Assembly (NCBI RefSeq): GCF_937616625.2
Contig: NC_065576.1
Location: 27,897,128 to 27,961,127 of the forward strand
DNA: 64,000 nucleotides
Reading direction: 5' to 3'
Source: Mercurialis annua
Taxonomy: Eukaryota; Streptophyta; Magnoliopsida; Malpighiales; Euphorbiaceae
Shown here: in pieces, positions 1 to 12,556 of the stretch
How the letters are laid out: every line of letters begins with the position of its first letter
Position numbering within the stretch: the first letter of the stretch is position 1
The notes under the pieces: model-generated
Told to the model about the DNA's origin: nothing
Database searches by the model: none
Seen by the model: the letters and a program-made list of their open reading frames with translations, nothing else
Translations under genes and position numbers: made by a program

Positions 1-2445
1 TAAGCCAAACGTTTACAAACATTATGAAACAAATCCAAGCGTTTTACCTTTCTAGGAATTTAAGCCAAACGTTTACAAATATTATGAAACAAATCCAAGC
101 GTTTCACCTTTTTAGCAATTTAAGCCAAACATTTACAAACGGTACAAAACAAATCCGAACGTTTCACCTTTTTAGCGATATAAGCCGAGCGTTTACAAAC
201 GTTACGAAACAAATTCAAACGTTTCACCTTTTTAGCGATTTAGGCCAAACGTTTACAAACGTTACGAAACAAATCCAAACTTTTCCCCTTTTTAGCAATT
301 TAAACCAAACGTTTACAAACATTAGGAAACGAACAAAATGTTTCACCTTTTTAGCAATTTAAGCTAAACGTTTACAAACGTTACAAAACAAATTCAAACG
401 TTTTACCTTTTTAGAGATTTAAGCCAAACATTTACAAACGTTACGAAACAAATCCAAACGTCTTGTCTTTTTGGCAATTTAAGCCAGACGTTTACAAACG
501 TTACGAAACAAATCCAAACGTTTACCCATTTTAGTAATTTAAGCCAAATGTTTAAAAATGTTACGAAACAAAACCAAATGTATAACTTTACGAAACAAAT
601 CCAAGCGTTTCACCTTTTTATCAATTTAAGCCAAACGTTTCTAACGTTCCGAAACTAATCCAAGCGTTTCAACTTTTTAGTAATTTATCCAAGCGTTTCA
701 CCTTTTGAGCAATTTAAGCCAAACATTTACAAACGTTACAAAACAAATCCAAGCGTTTCACCTTTTTAGCAATTTAAGCGAAACGTTTACAAACATTACG
801 AAACAAATCCAATCGTTTCACCTTTTTAGCGATTTAAGCCGAACATTTACAAAGGTTATGAAACAAAACCAAACGCTTCACCTTTTTAGCGATTTAAGCC
901 AAACGTTTACAAATGTTACGAAACAAATCCAAACGTTTCCCCATTTTAACGATTTAAGACAAACGTTTAAAACGTTACTAAACAAATCCAAACGCTTCAT
1001 CTTTTTAGCTATTTATGCCAAACGTTTCACCTTTTTAGCGATTGAAGCCAAACGTTTACAAACGTTGCGAAAGAAATCTAAACGTTTCATATATTTAGCA
1101 ATTTAAGCCAAACGTTTACAAACGTTATGAAACAAAAACCAAGCGTTTTACCTTTTTAGGAATTTAAGCCAAACGTTTACAAACGTAACAAAACAAATCC
1201 AAGCGTTTAACCTTTTTAGCAATTTAAGCCAAACATTTACAAACTTTACGAACCAAATCCAAGTGTTTCACCTTTTTAGCAATTTAAGCCAAAAGTTTAC
1301 AAACGTTCTGAAACAAATCTAAGACTTTCACCTTTTTAGTAATTTAAGCCAAATGTTTACAAATGGTAGGAAACAAATCCAAATACAAACGGTACGAAAC
1401 AAATCAAAACATTTAAAATAAACATTAACAAACGATACGAAACAAATCCAAACATTTCTCCTTTTAAGCAATTTATGCCAAACGTTTATAAATGGTACGA
1501 AACAAATCCAAACGTTTCACCTTTTTAGCGATTTAAGCCAAATGTTTACAAACGCTACGAAACAAATCCAAACGTTTCACATTTTTAGCAATGTAAGCCA
1601 AACGTTTACAAACGTTACGAAACAAATCCAAGTGTTTCACCTTTTTAGTAATTTATGCGAAACGTTTACAAACGTTACGAAACAAATCCAAGCGTTTCCC
1701 CTTTTTAGCAATTCAAGCCAAACGTTTACAAACGTTACGAAAAAATCCAAACGTTTTGCCATTTTTAGTGATTTAAGCTAAACGTTTCTAAACGTTACAA
1801 AACAAAACCAAGCGTTTCACCTTTTTAGCAATTTAAGCCAAACGTTTACAAACGTTACAAAAAAAATCCAAGCGTTTCACGTTTTGAGCAATTTATGCCA
1901 AACGTTTACAAACGTTGAGAAACCTTTTTAGCGGTTTAAGCCAAGCGTTTACAAATGTTACGAAACAAATCCAAACGTTTAACCTTTTTAGCGATTTAAG
2001 CCAAACGTTTACAAACATACGAAATCAATCCAAACGTTTCATCTTTTTAGCGATTTAAGCCAAACGTTTACAAACGTTACATAACAAAAATTAAACGTTT
2101 TCGCTTTTTATCCAATGAAGCCAAACGTTTACAAACGTTACAAAATAAAACGAAACGTTTAAAACGTTACGAAACAAATCCAAATGTTTCACATTTTTAG
2201 CGATTTAAGCCAAACCTTTACAAAAATTACGAAACAAAACAAAGCTTTTCACCTTTTTAGAAATTTAAGCCAAACGTTTAGAAACATTACGAAATATATC
2301 GAAGCGTTTCACTTATTTAGAAATTTAAGCCAAATGTTTACAAAGGTTATGAAACAAATCCAAATATTTCACCTTTTTAGCAATTTAAGCCAAATTTTTA
2401 CAAACGTTACGAAACAAATCCAAGTGTTTCACCTTTTTAGAAATT
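1..2445. repeat. HOR unit L1, copy 1 (~2.44 kb)
   Basis: The first copy of a higher-order repeat of about 41 monomers. Position 1 aligns with 2446, position 705 with 3143 and position 2184 with 4621, giving offsets of 2445 to 2437 bp. The net 7-8 bp change reflects small indels. Shared diagnostic variants include the 'aatacaaacggtacg' short monomer (1381 and 3819). The unit may begin before the window. Confidence 0.85.
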
Positions 2446-4882
2446 TAAGCCAAACGTTTACAAACATTATGAAACAAATCCAAGCGTTTCACATTTCTAT
2501 GAATTTAAGCCAAACGTTTACAAATATTATGAAACAAATCCAAGAGTTTCACCTTTTTAGCAATTTAAGCCAAACATTTACAAACGGTACGAAACAAATC
2601 CGAACGTTTCACCTTTTTAGCGATATAAGCCGAGCCTTTACAAACGTTACGAAACAAATTCAAACGTTTCACCTTTTTAGCGATTTAGGCCAAACGTTTA
2701 CAAACGTTACGAAACAAATCCAAACTTTTCCCCTTTTTAGCAATTTAAGCCAAACGTTTACAAACATTACGAAACAAAACAAAATGTTTCACCTTTTTAG
2801 CGATTTAAGCCAAACGTTACAAAACAAATTCAAACGTTTTACCTTTTTAGAGATTTAAGCCAAACATTAACAAACGTTACGAAACAAATCCAAACGTCTT
2901 GTCTTTTTAGCAATTTAAGCCAGACGTTTACAAACGTTACGAAATAAATCCAAACGTTTACCCATTTTAGTAATTTAAGCCAAATGTTTAAAAATGTTAC
3001 GAAACAAAACCAAATGTATAAAACTTTACGAAACAAATCCAAGCGTTTCACCTTTTTAGCAATTTAAGACAAACGTTTCTAACGTTCCGAAACTAATCCA
3101 AGCGTTTCAACTTTTTAGTAATTTATCCAAGCGTTTCACCTTTTGAGCAATTTAAGCCAAACATTTACAAACGTTACAAAACAAATCCAAGCGTTTCACC
3201 TTTTTAGCAATTTAAGCGAAACGTTTACAAACGTTACGAAACAAATCCAAGCGTTTCACCTTTTTAGCAATTTAAGCGAAACGTTTACAAACGTACGAAA
3301 CAAAACCAAACGCTTCTCCTTGTTAGCGATTTAAGCCAAACGTTTACAAATGTTACGAAACAAATCCAAACGTTTCCCCATTTTAACGATTTAAGACAAA
3401 CGTTTAAAACGTTACTAAACAAATCCAAACGCTTCATCTTTTTAGCTATTTATGCCAAACGTTTCACCTTTTTAGCGATTGAAGCCAAACGTTTACAAAC
3501 GTTGCGAAAGAAATCTAAACGTTTCATATTTTTAGCAATTTAAGCCAAACATTTACAAACGTTATGAAACAAAAACCAAGCGTTTTACCTTTTTAGCAAT
3601 TTAAGCCAAATGTTTACAAACGTAACGAAACAAATCCAAGCGTTTCACCTTTTTAGCAATTTAAGCCAAACGTTTACAAACTTTACGAACCAAATCCAAG
3701 TGTTTCACCTTTTTAGCAATTTAAGCCAAAAGTTTACAAACGTTCCGAAACAAATCTAAGACTTTCACCTTTTTAGTAATTTAAGCCAAACGTTTACAAA
3801 TGGTAGGAAACAAATCCAAATACAAACGGTACGAAACAAATCAAAACATTTAAAATAAACGTTTACAAACGATACAAAACAAATCCTAACATTTCTCCTA
3901 TTAAGCAATTTAAGCCAAACGTTTATAAATGGTACGAAACAAATCCAAACGTTTCACCTTTTTAGCGATTTAATCCAAATGTTTACAAACGCTACGAAAC
4001 AAATCCAAACGTTTCACATTTTTAGCAATGTAAGCCACACGTTTACAAATGTTACGAAATAAATCCAAACGTTTCACCTTTTTAGTAATTTAAGCCAAAC
4101 GTTTACAAACGTTACGAAACAAATCCAAGCGTTTCCCCTTTTTAGCTATTCAAGCCAAACGTTTACAAACGTTATGAAAAAATCCAAACGTTTTGCCATT
4201 TTTAGCAATTTATGCTAAACGTTTCTAAACGTTATAAAACAAAACCAAGCGTTTCACCTTTTTAGCAATTTAAGCCAAACGTTTACGAACGTTACAAAAA
4301 AAATCCAAGCGTTTCACGTTTTGAGCAATTTATGCCAAACGTTTACAAACGTTGAGAAACCTTTTTAGCGGTTTAAGCCAAGCGTTTACAAATGTTACGA
4401 AACAAATCCAAACGTTTAACCTTTTTAGCGATTTAAGCCAAACGTTTACAAACGTACGAAATCAATCCAAACGTTTCACCTTTTTAGCGATTTAAGCCAA
4501 ACGTTTACAAACGTTACATAACAAAAATTAAACGTTTTCGCTTTTTATCCATTTAAGCCAAACGTTTAGAAATGTTACAAAATAAAACGAAACGTTTAAA
4601 ACGTTACGAAACAAATCCAAATGTTTCAGATTTTTAGCGATTTAAGCCAAACCTTTACAAACGTTACGAAAGAAAACAAAGCTTTTCACCTTTTTAGCAA
4701 TTTAAGCCAATCATTTAGAAACATTACGAAATATATCGAAGCGTTTCACTTATTTAGAAATTTAAGCCAAATGTTTACAAAGGTTATGAAACAAACCCAT
4801 ATATTTCACCTTTTTAGCAATTTAAGCCAAACGTTTACAAACGTTACGAAACAAATCCAAGTGTTTCACCTTTTTAGGGATT
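2446..4882. repeat. HOR unit L1, copy 2 (~2.44 kb)
   Basis: The second copy of the 2.44-kb higher-order repeat, monomer for monomer the same order as 1-2445 with scattered substitutions. It contains the longest spurious open frame of the window (224 codons, 2184-2858, spanning the junction of copies 1 and 2), which only reflects the 60-bp period. Confidence 0.85.
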
Positions 4883-5150
4883 TAAGCCAAACGTTTACAA
4901 ACATTATGAAACAAATCCAAGCGTCTCACCTTTCTAGGAATTTCTGCCAAACGTTTACAAAAATTATGAAACAAATCCAAGCGTTTCACCTTTTTAGCAA
5001 TTTAAGCCAAACATTTACAAACGGTACGAAACAAATCCGAACGTTTCACCTTTTTAGCGATATAAGCCGAGCGTTTACAAACGTTACGAAACAAATTCAA
5101 ACGTTTCACCTTTTTAGCGATTTAGGCGAAACGTTTACAAAAGTTACGAA
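4883..5150. repeat. HOR unit L1, partial copy 3
   Basis: Position 4883 matches 2446 at an offset of 2437 bp. The correspondence fades after roughly 5130-5150, where the monomer order changes to that of the next repeat family. The end is approximate. Confidence 0.65.
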
Positions 5151-5199
5151 ACAAATCCAAACATTTCGCCTTTTTAGCGATTTAAGCCAAACATTTACA

Positions 5200-7089
5200 A
5201 ACGTTACATAACAAATGCAAATGTTTCACCGTTTTAGCGATTTAAGCCAATCGTTTATAAACTTTATGAAATAAAACAAAACGTTTAAAACGTTATGAAA
5301 CAAACCCAAACGTTTCACATTTTTAGCGATTTAAGCCAAACCTTTTCAAACGTTACGAAACAAAACCAAGCGTTTCACCTTTTTTGCAGTGTAAGCCAAA
5401 CGTATAGAAACATTACGAAATAAATCCAAGCATTTCACCTATTTATCAATTTAAGCCCAACGTTTAGAAACGTTCCGAAACAAATCTAAGAATTTCACCT
5501 TTTTAGTAATTTAATCCAAACTTTTACAAACGTTACGAAACAAATCCAAGCGTTTCACCTTTTTAGCGATTTAAGCCAAACGTTTACAAACCTTACGAAA
5601 CAAATCCAAACGTTTTACCTTTTTAGCGGTTTAAGCCTAACATTTACAAAAGTTACGAAACAAAACCAAATATTCCACCTTTTTAGCAATTTAAGCCAAA
5701 CGTTTGCCAACGTTAAGAAACAAATCCAAACGTTTCCCCATTTTAGTGATTTAAGCCAAACGTTTAAAACGTTACGAAACAAATCCAAGCATTTCACCGT
5801 TTTAACGATTTATGCCAAACATTGACAAACGTTACGAAATAAATCCAAGTGTTTCACATTTTTAGCGATTGAAGTAACGTTATTAAACAAATCCAAACGT
5901 TTCACCTTTTTAGCGATTTGAGCCAAATATTAACAAACGTTACGAAACAAATCCAAACGTTTCACCTTATTAGCGATTTAAGCCAAACATTTACAAACGT
6001 TACGAAACAAATCCAAACGTTTCACATTTTTTAGTAATGTAAGCCAAACGTTTACAAACGTTACGAAACAAATCCAAGAGTTTCACCTTTTTAGCAATTT
6101 AAGCCAAACGTTTACAAACGTTACGAAACAAATCCAAGCGTTTCACCTTTTTAGCAATTCAAGCCAAACGTTTACAAACGTTACGAAAAAATCCAAACGT
6201 TTCGCCATTTTTAGCGATTTAAGCCAAATGTTTCTAAACGTTACGAAACAAAACGAAGTGTTTCACCTTTTTGGCAGTTTAAGCAAAATGTTTACAAACG
6301 TTACACAAAAAATTCAAGCGTTTCACGTTTTGAGCAATTTAAGCCAATCGTTTACAAACGTTGAGAAACCTTTTTAGCGGTTTAAGCCAAATGTTTACAA
6401 ACATTACGAAACAAATCCAAATGTTTCACCTTTTTAGCGATTTAAGACAAACGTTTACAAACGTACGAAATCAATCCAAACGTTTCACCTTTTTAGCGAT
6501 TTAAGCCAAACGTTTACAAACGTTACATAACAAAAATCAAACGTTTCCGCTTTTTATCCATTTAAGCCAAACGTTTACAAACGTTACAAAATAAAACGAA
6601 ACGTTTAAAACGTTACGAAACAAATCCAAACGTTTCACATTTTTAGAATTTAAGCCAAACCTTTACAAACGTTACGAAACAAAACCAAGCGTTTCACCTT
6701 TTTAGCAATTTAAGCCAAACGTTTAGAAAGCTTACGAAATAAATCAAAGCGTTTCACCTATTAAGAAATTTAAGCCAAATGTTTACAAAGATTATGAAAC
6801 AAATCCAAATATTTTACCTTTTTAGCAATTTAAGCCAAAACATTTACAAACGTTACGAAACAAATCCAAGCGTTTCACCTTTTTAGGAATTTAAGCCAAG
6901 CGTTTACAAACGTTACAAAATAAATCCAAACGTTTCACCTTTTTAGAAATTTAAGCCAAACATTTACAAACATTACGAAACAAATCCAAACGTTTCACCT
7001 TTTTAGCGATTTAAGCCAAACGTTTACAAACGTTACAAAACAAATCCAAACATTTCACCTTTTTAGCGATTTAAGCCAAACGTTTACAA
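5200..7089. repeat. HOR unit L2 (~1.89 kb), repeated from 7090
   Basis: The segment about 5200-5990 recurs at 7090-7880 with an offset near 1889 bp. Shared landmarks are 'aaataaaacaaaacgtttaa' (about 5270 and 7160) and a shortened monomer reading 'gattgaagtaacgtta' (about 5868 and 7757). The same module returns more divergently at about 10300-11060 and 13910-14660, so it is a mobile block of monomers within the array. Boundaries are approximate. Confidence 0.7.
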
Positions 7090-8609
7090 ACGTTATATAA
7101 CAAATGCAAATGTTTCACATTTTTAGTGATAAAAGCCAATCGTTTACAAACTTTATGAAATAAAACAAAACGTTTAAAACGTTACCAAACAAATCCAAAC
7201 TTTTCACATTTTTAGCGATTTAAGCCAAACCTTTACAAACGTTACGAAACAAAACCAAGCGTTTCACCTTTTTTGCAATATAAGCCAAACATATAGAAAC
7301 GTTACGAAATAAATCCAAGCGTTTCACCTATTTAGAAATTTAAGCCCAACGTTTAGAAACGTTCCGAAACAAATCCAAGAATTTCACCTTTTTAGTAATT
7401 TAATCCAAACGTTTACAAACGTTACGAAACAAATCCAAGCGTTTCACCTTTTTAGCGGTTTAAGCCAAACGTTTTCAAACGTTACGAAACAAATCCAAAC
7501 GTTTTACCTTTTTAGCGGTGTAAGCCTAACGTTTACAAAAGTTACGAAACAAAACCAAATATTCCACCTTTTTAGCAATTTAAGCCAAACGTTTACAAAC
7601 GTTACGAAACAAATCCAAACGTTTCCCCATTTTATCGATTTAAGCCAAACGTTAAAAACGTTACGAAACAAATCCAAGCATTTCACCGTTTTCGCGATTT
7701 ATGCCAAACGTTGACAAACGTTACGAAATCAATCCAAGCGTTTCACCTTTTTAGTGATTGAAGTAACGTTATGAAACAAATCGGAACGTTTCACCTTTTT
7801 ACCGTTTTGAGCCAAATATTTACAAACGTTACGTAACAAATTCTAACGTTTCACCTTTTTAGCGATTTAAGCCAAACGTTTACAAACGTTACGAAATCAA
7901 TCCAAACGTTTCACCTTTTTAGCAATTTAAGCCAAACGTTTATAAACGTTACGAAACAAATCCAAGCGTCTCACCTTTTTAACCATTTTAGCCAAATGTT
8001 TACACAAAACCAAATGTTTCAAACGTTACGAAGCAAATCCAAATGTTTCATATTTTTAGCGAATTAAGCCAAACTTTTACAAACGTTACTAAACAAATCC
8101 AAGCGTTTCAACTTTTTAGCAATTTAAGCCAAACGTTTCAAGTGTTCCGAAACAAATCTAAGCATTTCACCTTTTTAGCAATTTAAGCCAAATGTTTACA
8201 AACGTAACGAAACAAATCCAAGGGTTTCACCTTTTTAGCAATTTAAGCCAAACGTTCCACCTTTTTAGCGATTTAAGCCGAACGTTTACAAACGTTACGA
8301 AAAAAAAACCAAACGTTTCACCTTTTTAGAAATTTAAGACAAACCTTCACAAACGTTACGAAACAAATCCAAGCGTTTCACCTTTTTAGCAATTTAAGCC
8401 AAACGTTTACAAACGTTACGAAACAAATCCAAGCGTTGCACCTTTTTAGCAATTCAAGCCAAACGTTTACAAACGTCCCGAAACAAATCCAATTGTTTCA
8501 CCTTTTTAGCAATTTAAGCCAAACGTTTCAAACGTTCTGAAACAAATCCAAGAATTTCACCTTTTTAGTAATTTAAGCCAAACGTTTATAAATGGTAAGA
8601 AACAAATCC

Positions 8610-11600
8610 AAATACAAACTGTACGAAACAAATCCAAATATTTAAGATAAACATTTACAAACATTACGAAACAAATCCAAGTGTTTCACCTTTTTAGCAA
8701 TTTAAGCCAAACGTTTACAAACGTTACGAAACAAATCCAAGCGTTTCACCTCTTTAGCAATTTAAGCCAAGCATTTACAAACATTACGAAACAAATCCAA
8801 ATGTTTAACCTTTTTAGCAATTTAAGCCGAACGTTTACAAACGTTACGGAAAAAACCAGGCCAAACGTTTACAAACGTTACGAAACAAATCCAAACGTTT
8901 CCCCATTTTAGATATTTAAGCAAAAAGTTCAAAACGTTACAAAACAAATCCAAACGTTTCATATTTTTAGCGATTTATGCAAAACGTTTACAAATGTTAC
9001 GAAAAAAATCCAAATGTTTCTCCTTTTTAGCGATTGAAGCCAAACGTTTACAAAAGTTACGAAGCAAATCTTAACATTTCACCTTTTTAGCGATTTAAGC
9101 CAAACATTTACAAACGTTACAAAACAAATTCAAACGTTTCAGCTTTATAGCGATTTAAGCCGAATGTTTACAAACGTTACGAAACAAAACCAAACGTTTA
9201 CAAAAGTTACGAAACAAATTCAAATCTTTCACCTTTTTAGCAATTTAAGCAAAACGTTTACAAATGTTATGAAACAAATCCAAATGTTTCGCCTTTTTAG
9301 CGAATTAAGTCGAACGTTTACAAACGTTACGAAACAAAACCAAACGTTTTACCTTTTTAGAGATTTATGCCAAACGTTTACAAACGTTGCGAAACAAATC
9401 CAAACGTTTCAACATTTTAGCCATTTAAGCCAAACGTTTAAAACGTTATGAAACAAATCCAAACGTTTCACCTTTTTAGCGATTTAAGCCAGGCGTTTAC
9501 AAACATTACGAAACAAATCCAAACATTTCACCTTTTTAGCGATTTAAGAATAACGTTTACAAACGTTACGAAATAAATCCAAACGATTCGCCTTTTCAGT
9601 GATTTAAGCCAAACGTTTACAAACGTTACATAACAAATCCAAACGTTTCCCCTTTTTATCGATTTAAGCCAAACGTTTACAAACGTTACGAAATAAAACG
9701 ATTTAAAACGTTACGAAACAAATCCAAATGTTTCAAATTATTAGCGATTTAAGCCAAACCTTTACAAACGTTACAAAGCAAAACCAAAAGTTTCACCTTT
9801 TAGCAATTTAAGCCAAACGTTTAAAAACGTTACGAAATAAATCCGAGCATTTCAAATATTTAGAAATTTATGCCAAACGTTTACAAAGGATATGAAACAA
9901 ATCCAAATATTTCACCTCTATAACAATTTAAGCCAAACGTTTACAAGCGTTACGAAACAAATCCAAGCGTTTCACGTATTTAGGAATTTAAGCCAAACGT
10001 TTACAAACGTTACGAAACAAAGCCAAGCGTTTCACCTTTTTAGCAATTTAAGCCAAACGTTTGCAAACGTTACGAAACAAATCCAACCGTTTCACCTTTT
10101 TAGAAATATAAGCCAAATGTTACAAACGTTACGAAACAAATCCAAACGTTTCACCTTTTTAGCGATTTAAGCCAAGCGTTTACAAATGTTACGAAATAAA
10201 TCCAAACGTTTCACCTTTTTAGCGATTTAGGCCAAACGTTTTCAAACGTTGCGAAACAAATCCAAACATTTTGTCTTTTTAGCGATTTAAGTGAAACTTT
10301 TACAAACTTTATATAACAAATCCAAATGTTTCACCTTTTTAGCGATTTAAGCCAATCGTTGACAAATGTTACGAAATAAAACAAACTGTTAAAAACGTTA
10401 TGAAACAAATCCAAACGTTTCACATTTTTTGCGATTTAAGCCAAACCTTTACAAACGTTACGAAAAAAAACCAAGCATTTCACCTTTTTTGCAATTTAAG
10501 CCAAACATATAGAAACGTTACGAAATAAATCCAAGCGTTTCATCTATTTAGCAATTTAAGCCCAACGTTTACAAACGTTCCGAAACAAATCCAAGAATTT
10601 CACCTTTTTAGTAATTTAATCCAAACGTTTACAAACGTTACGAAACAAATCCAAGCGTTTCACCTTATTAGCTATTTAAGCCAAACGTTTACAAACGTTT
10701 CGAAAAAAATCCAAACGTTTTACCTTTTTAGCGGTTTAAGCCTAACGTTTACAAAAGTTACTAAATAAAACCAAACATTTCACCTTTTTAGCAATTTAAG
10801 CCAAACGTTTACAAACGTTACGAAACAAATCCAAAAGTTTCCCCATTTTAGCGAATTAAGCCAAACGTTTAAAACATTACGAAACAAATCCAAGCATTTC
10901 ACCGTTTTAGCGATTTATGCCAAACGTTGACAAACGTTACGAAATAAATCCAAACGTTTCACCTTTTTAGCTATTGAAGTAAGGCTATGAAACAAATCCA
11001 AACGTTTCACCTTTTTAGCGATTTGAGCCAAATATTTACAAACGTTACAAAATAAATCCAAACGTTTCACCTTTTTAGCGATTTAAGCCAAACGTTTACA
11101 AAGGTTATGAAACAAATCAAAATGCTTCACCTTTTTAGCAATTTAAGTCAAACGTTTACAAACGTTACGAAACAAATCCAAGCGTTTCATCTTTTTAGTA
11201 ATTTAAGCCAAACATTTACAAACGTTACAAAAAAATCCAAACGTTTCACCTTTTTAGCAATTTAAGCCAAACATTTACAAATGTTACGAAACAAATCCAA
11301 AGGTTTCAGTTTTTAGCGATTTAAGCCAAACGTTTACAAACGTTACAAAACAAATCCAAACGTTTTGCCTTTTTAGCGTTTTAAGCCAAACGTCTACAAA
11401 CGTTACGAAACAAATACAAACTTTTCCCCTTTTTTGCGATTAAAGCCAAACGTTTACAAACATTACGAAACAAAACCAAACGTTTCCCCTTTTTAGCGAT
11501 TTAAGCCAAAGGTTTACAAACGTTACAAAACAAATCCAAACATTTCGTCTTTTTTGAGATTTAAGCCAAACGTTTATAAACGCTACGAAACAAATTCAAA

Positions 11601-12556
11601 CGTTTCACCTTTTTAGCGATTGAAGCCAAACATTTATAAACGTTACGAAACGAATCCAAACATTTCGCCTTTTTAGCAGTTTAAGCCAAACGTTTACAAA
11701 CGTTATGAAACAAATCCAAACGTTTCCCCTTTCAAGAGATTTAAGCCAAACATTTAAAAACGTTACGAAACAAAACCAAACGTTTAAAATGTTACGAAAA
11801 AAATCCAAACGTTTCGCCTTTTTCGCAATTTAAGCCAAACGTTTACAAATGTTCTGAAACTAATCCAAGCGTTTCACCTTTTTAGTAATTTATCAAAGCG
11901 TTTTAACTTTATAGCAATTTAAGCCAAACGTTTACAAACGTTACGAAACAAATCCGAACGTTTCACCTTTTTAGAGATTTAAGCCGAACGTTTACAAACG
12001 TTGCGAAACAAAACCAAACGCTTCACCTATTTAGCGATTGAAGCCAAACATTTATAAACGTTACGAAACGAATCCAAACATTTCGCCTTTTTAGCAATTT
12101 AAGCCAAACGTTTACAAACGTTATGAAACAAATCCAAACGTTTCCCCTTTTAAGAGATTTAAGCCAAACATTTAAAAACGTTACGAAACAAAACCAAACG
12201 TTTCACCTTTTTAGCGATTAAAGCCAAACGTTTACAAACGTTATGAAACAAATCTAAACGTTTCACATTTTTAGCAATTTAAGCCAAACGTTTACAAACG
12301 TTACGAAACAAAAGCCAAGCGTTTCACCCTTTTAGCAATTTAAGCCAACGTTTACAAACGTAACGAAACAAATCCAAGCGTTTCACCTTTTTTGCAATTT
12401 AAGCCAAACATTTACAAACTTTACGAACCAAATCCAAGTGTTTCACCTATATAGCAATTTAAGCCAAACGTTTACAAACATTCTGAAACAAATCCAAAAA
12501 TTTCACCTTTTTAGTAATTTAAGCCAAACGTTTATAAATGGTACGAAACAAATCCA
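8610..12556. repeat. HOR unit L3, copy 1 (~3.9 kb)
   Basis: This unit is defined by the diagnostic short monomer 'aaatacaaactgtacg', found near 8610, 12557 and 16049. Internal matches have slightly different offsets (9892 to 13495 = 3603; 11605 to 15110 = 3505), so the two copies differ by gains or losses of whole monomers. Limits are landmark-based. Confidence 0.7.
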
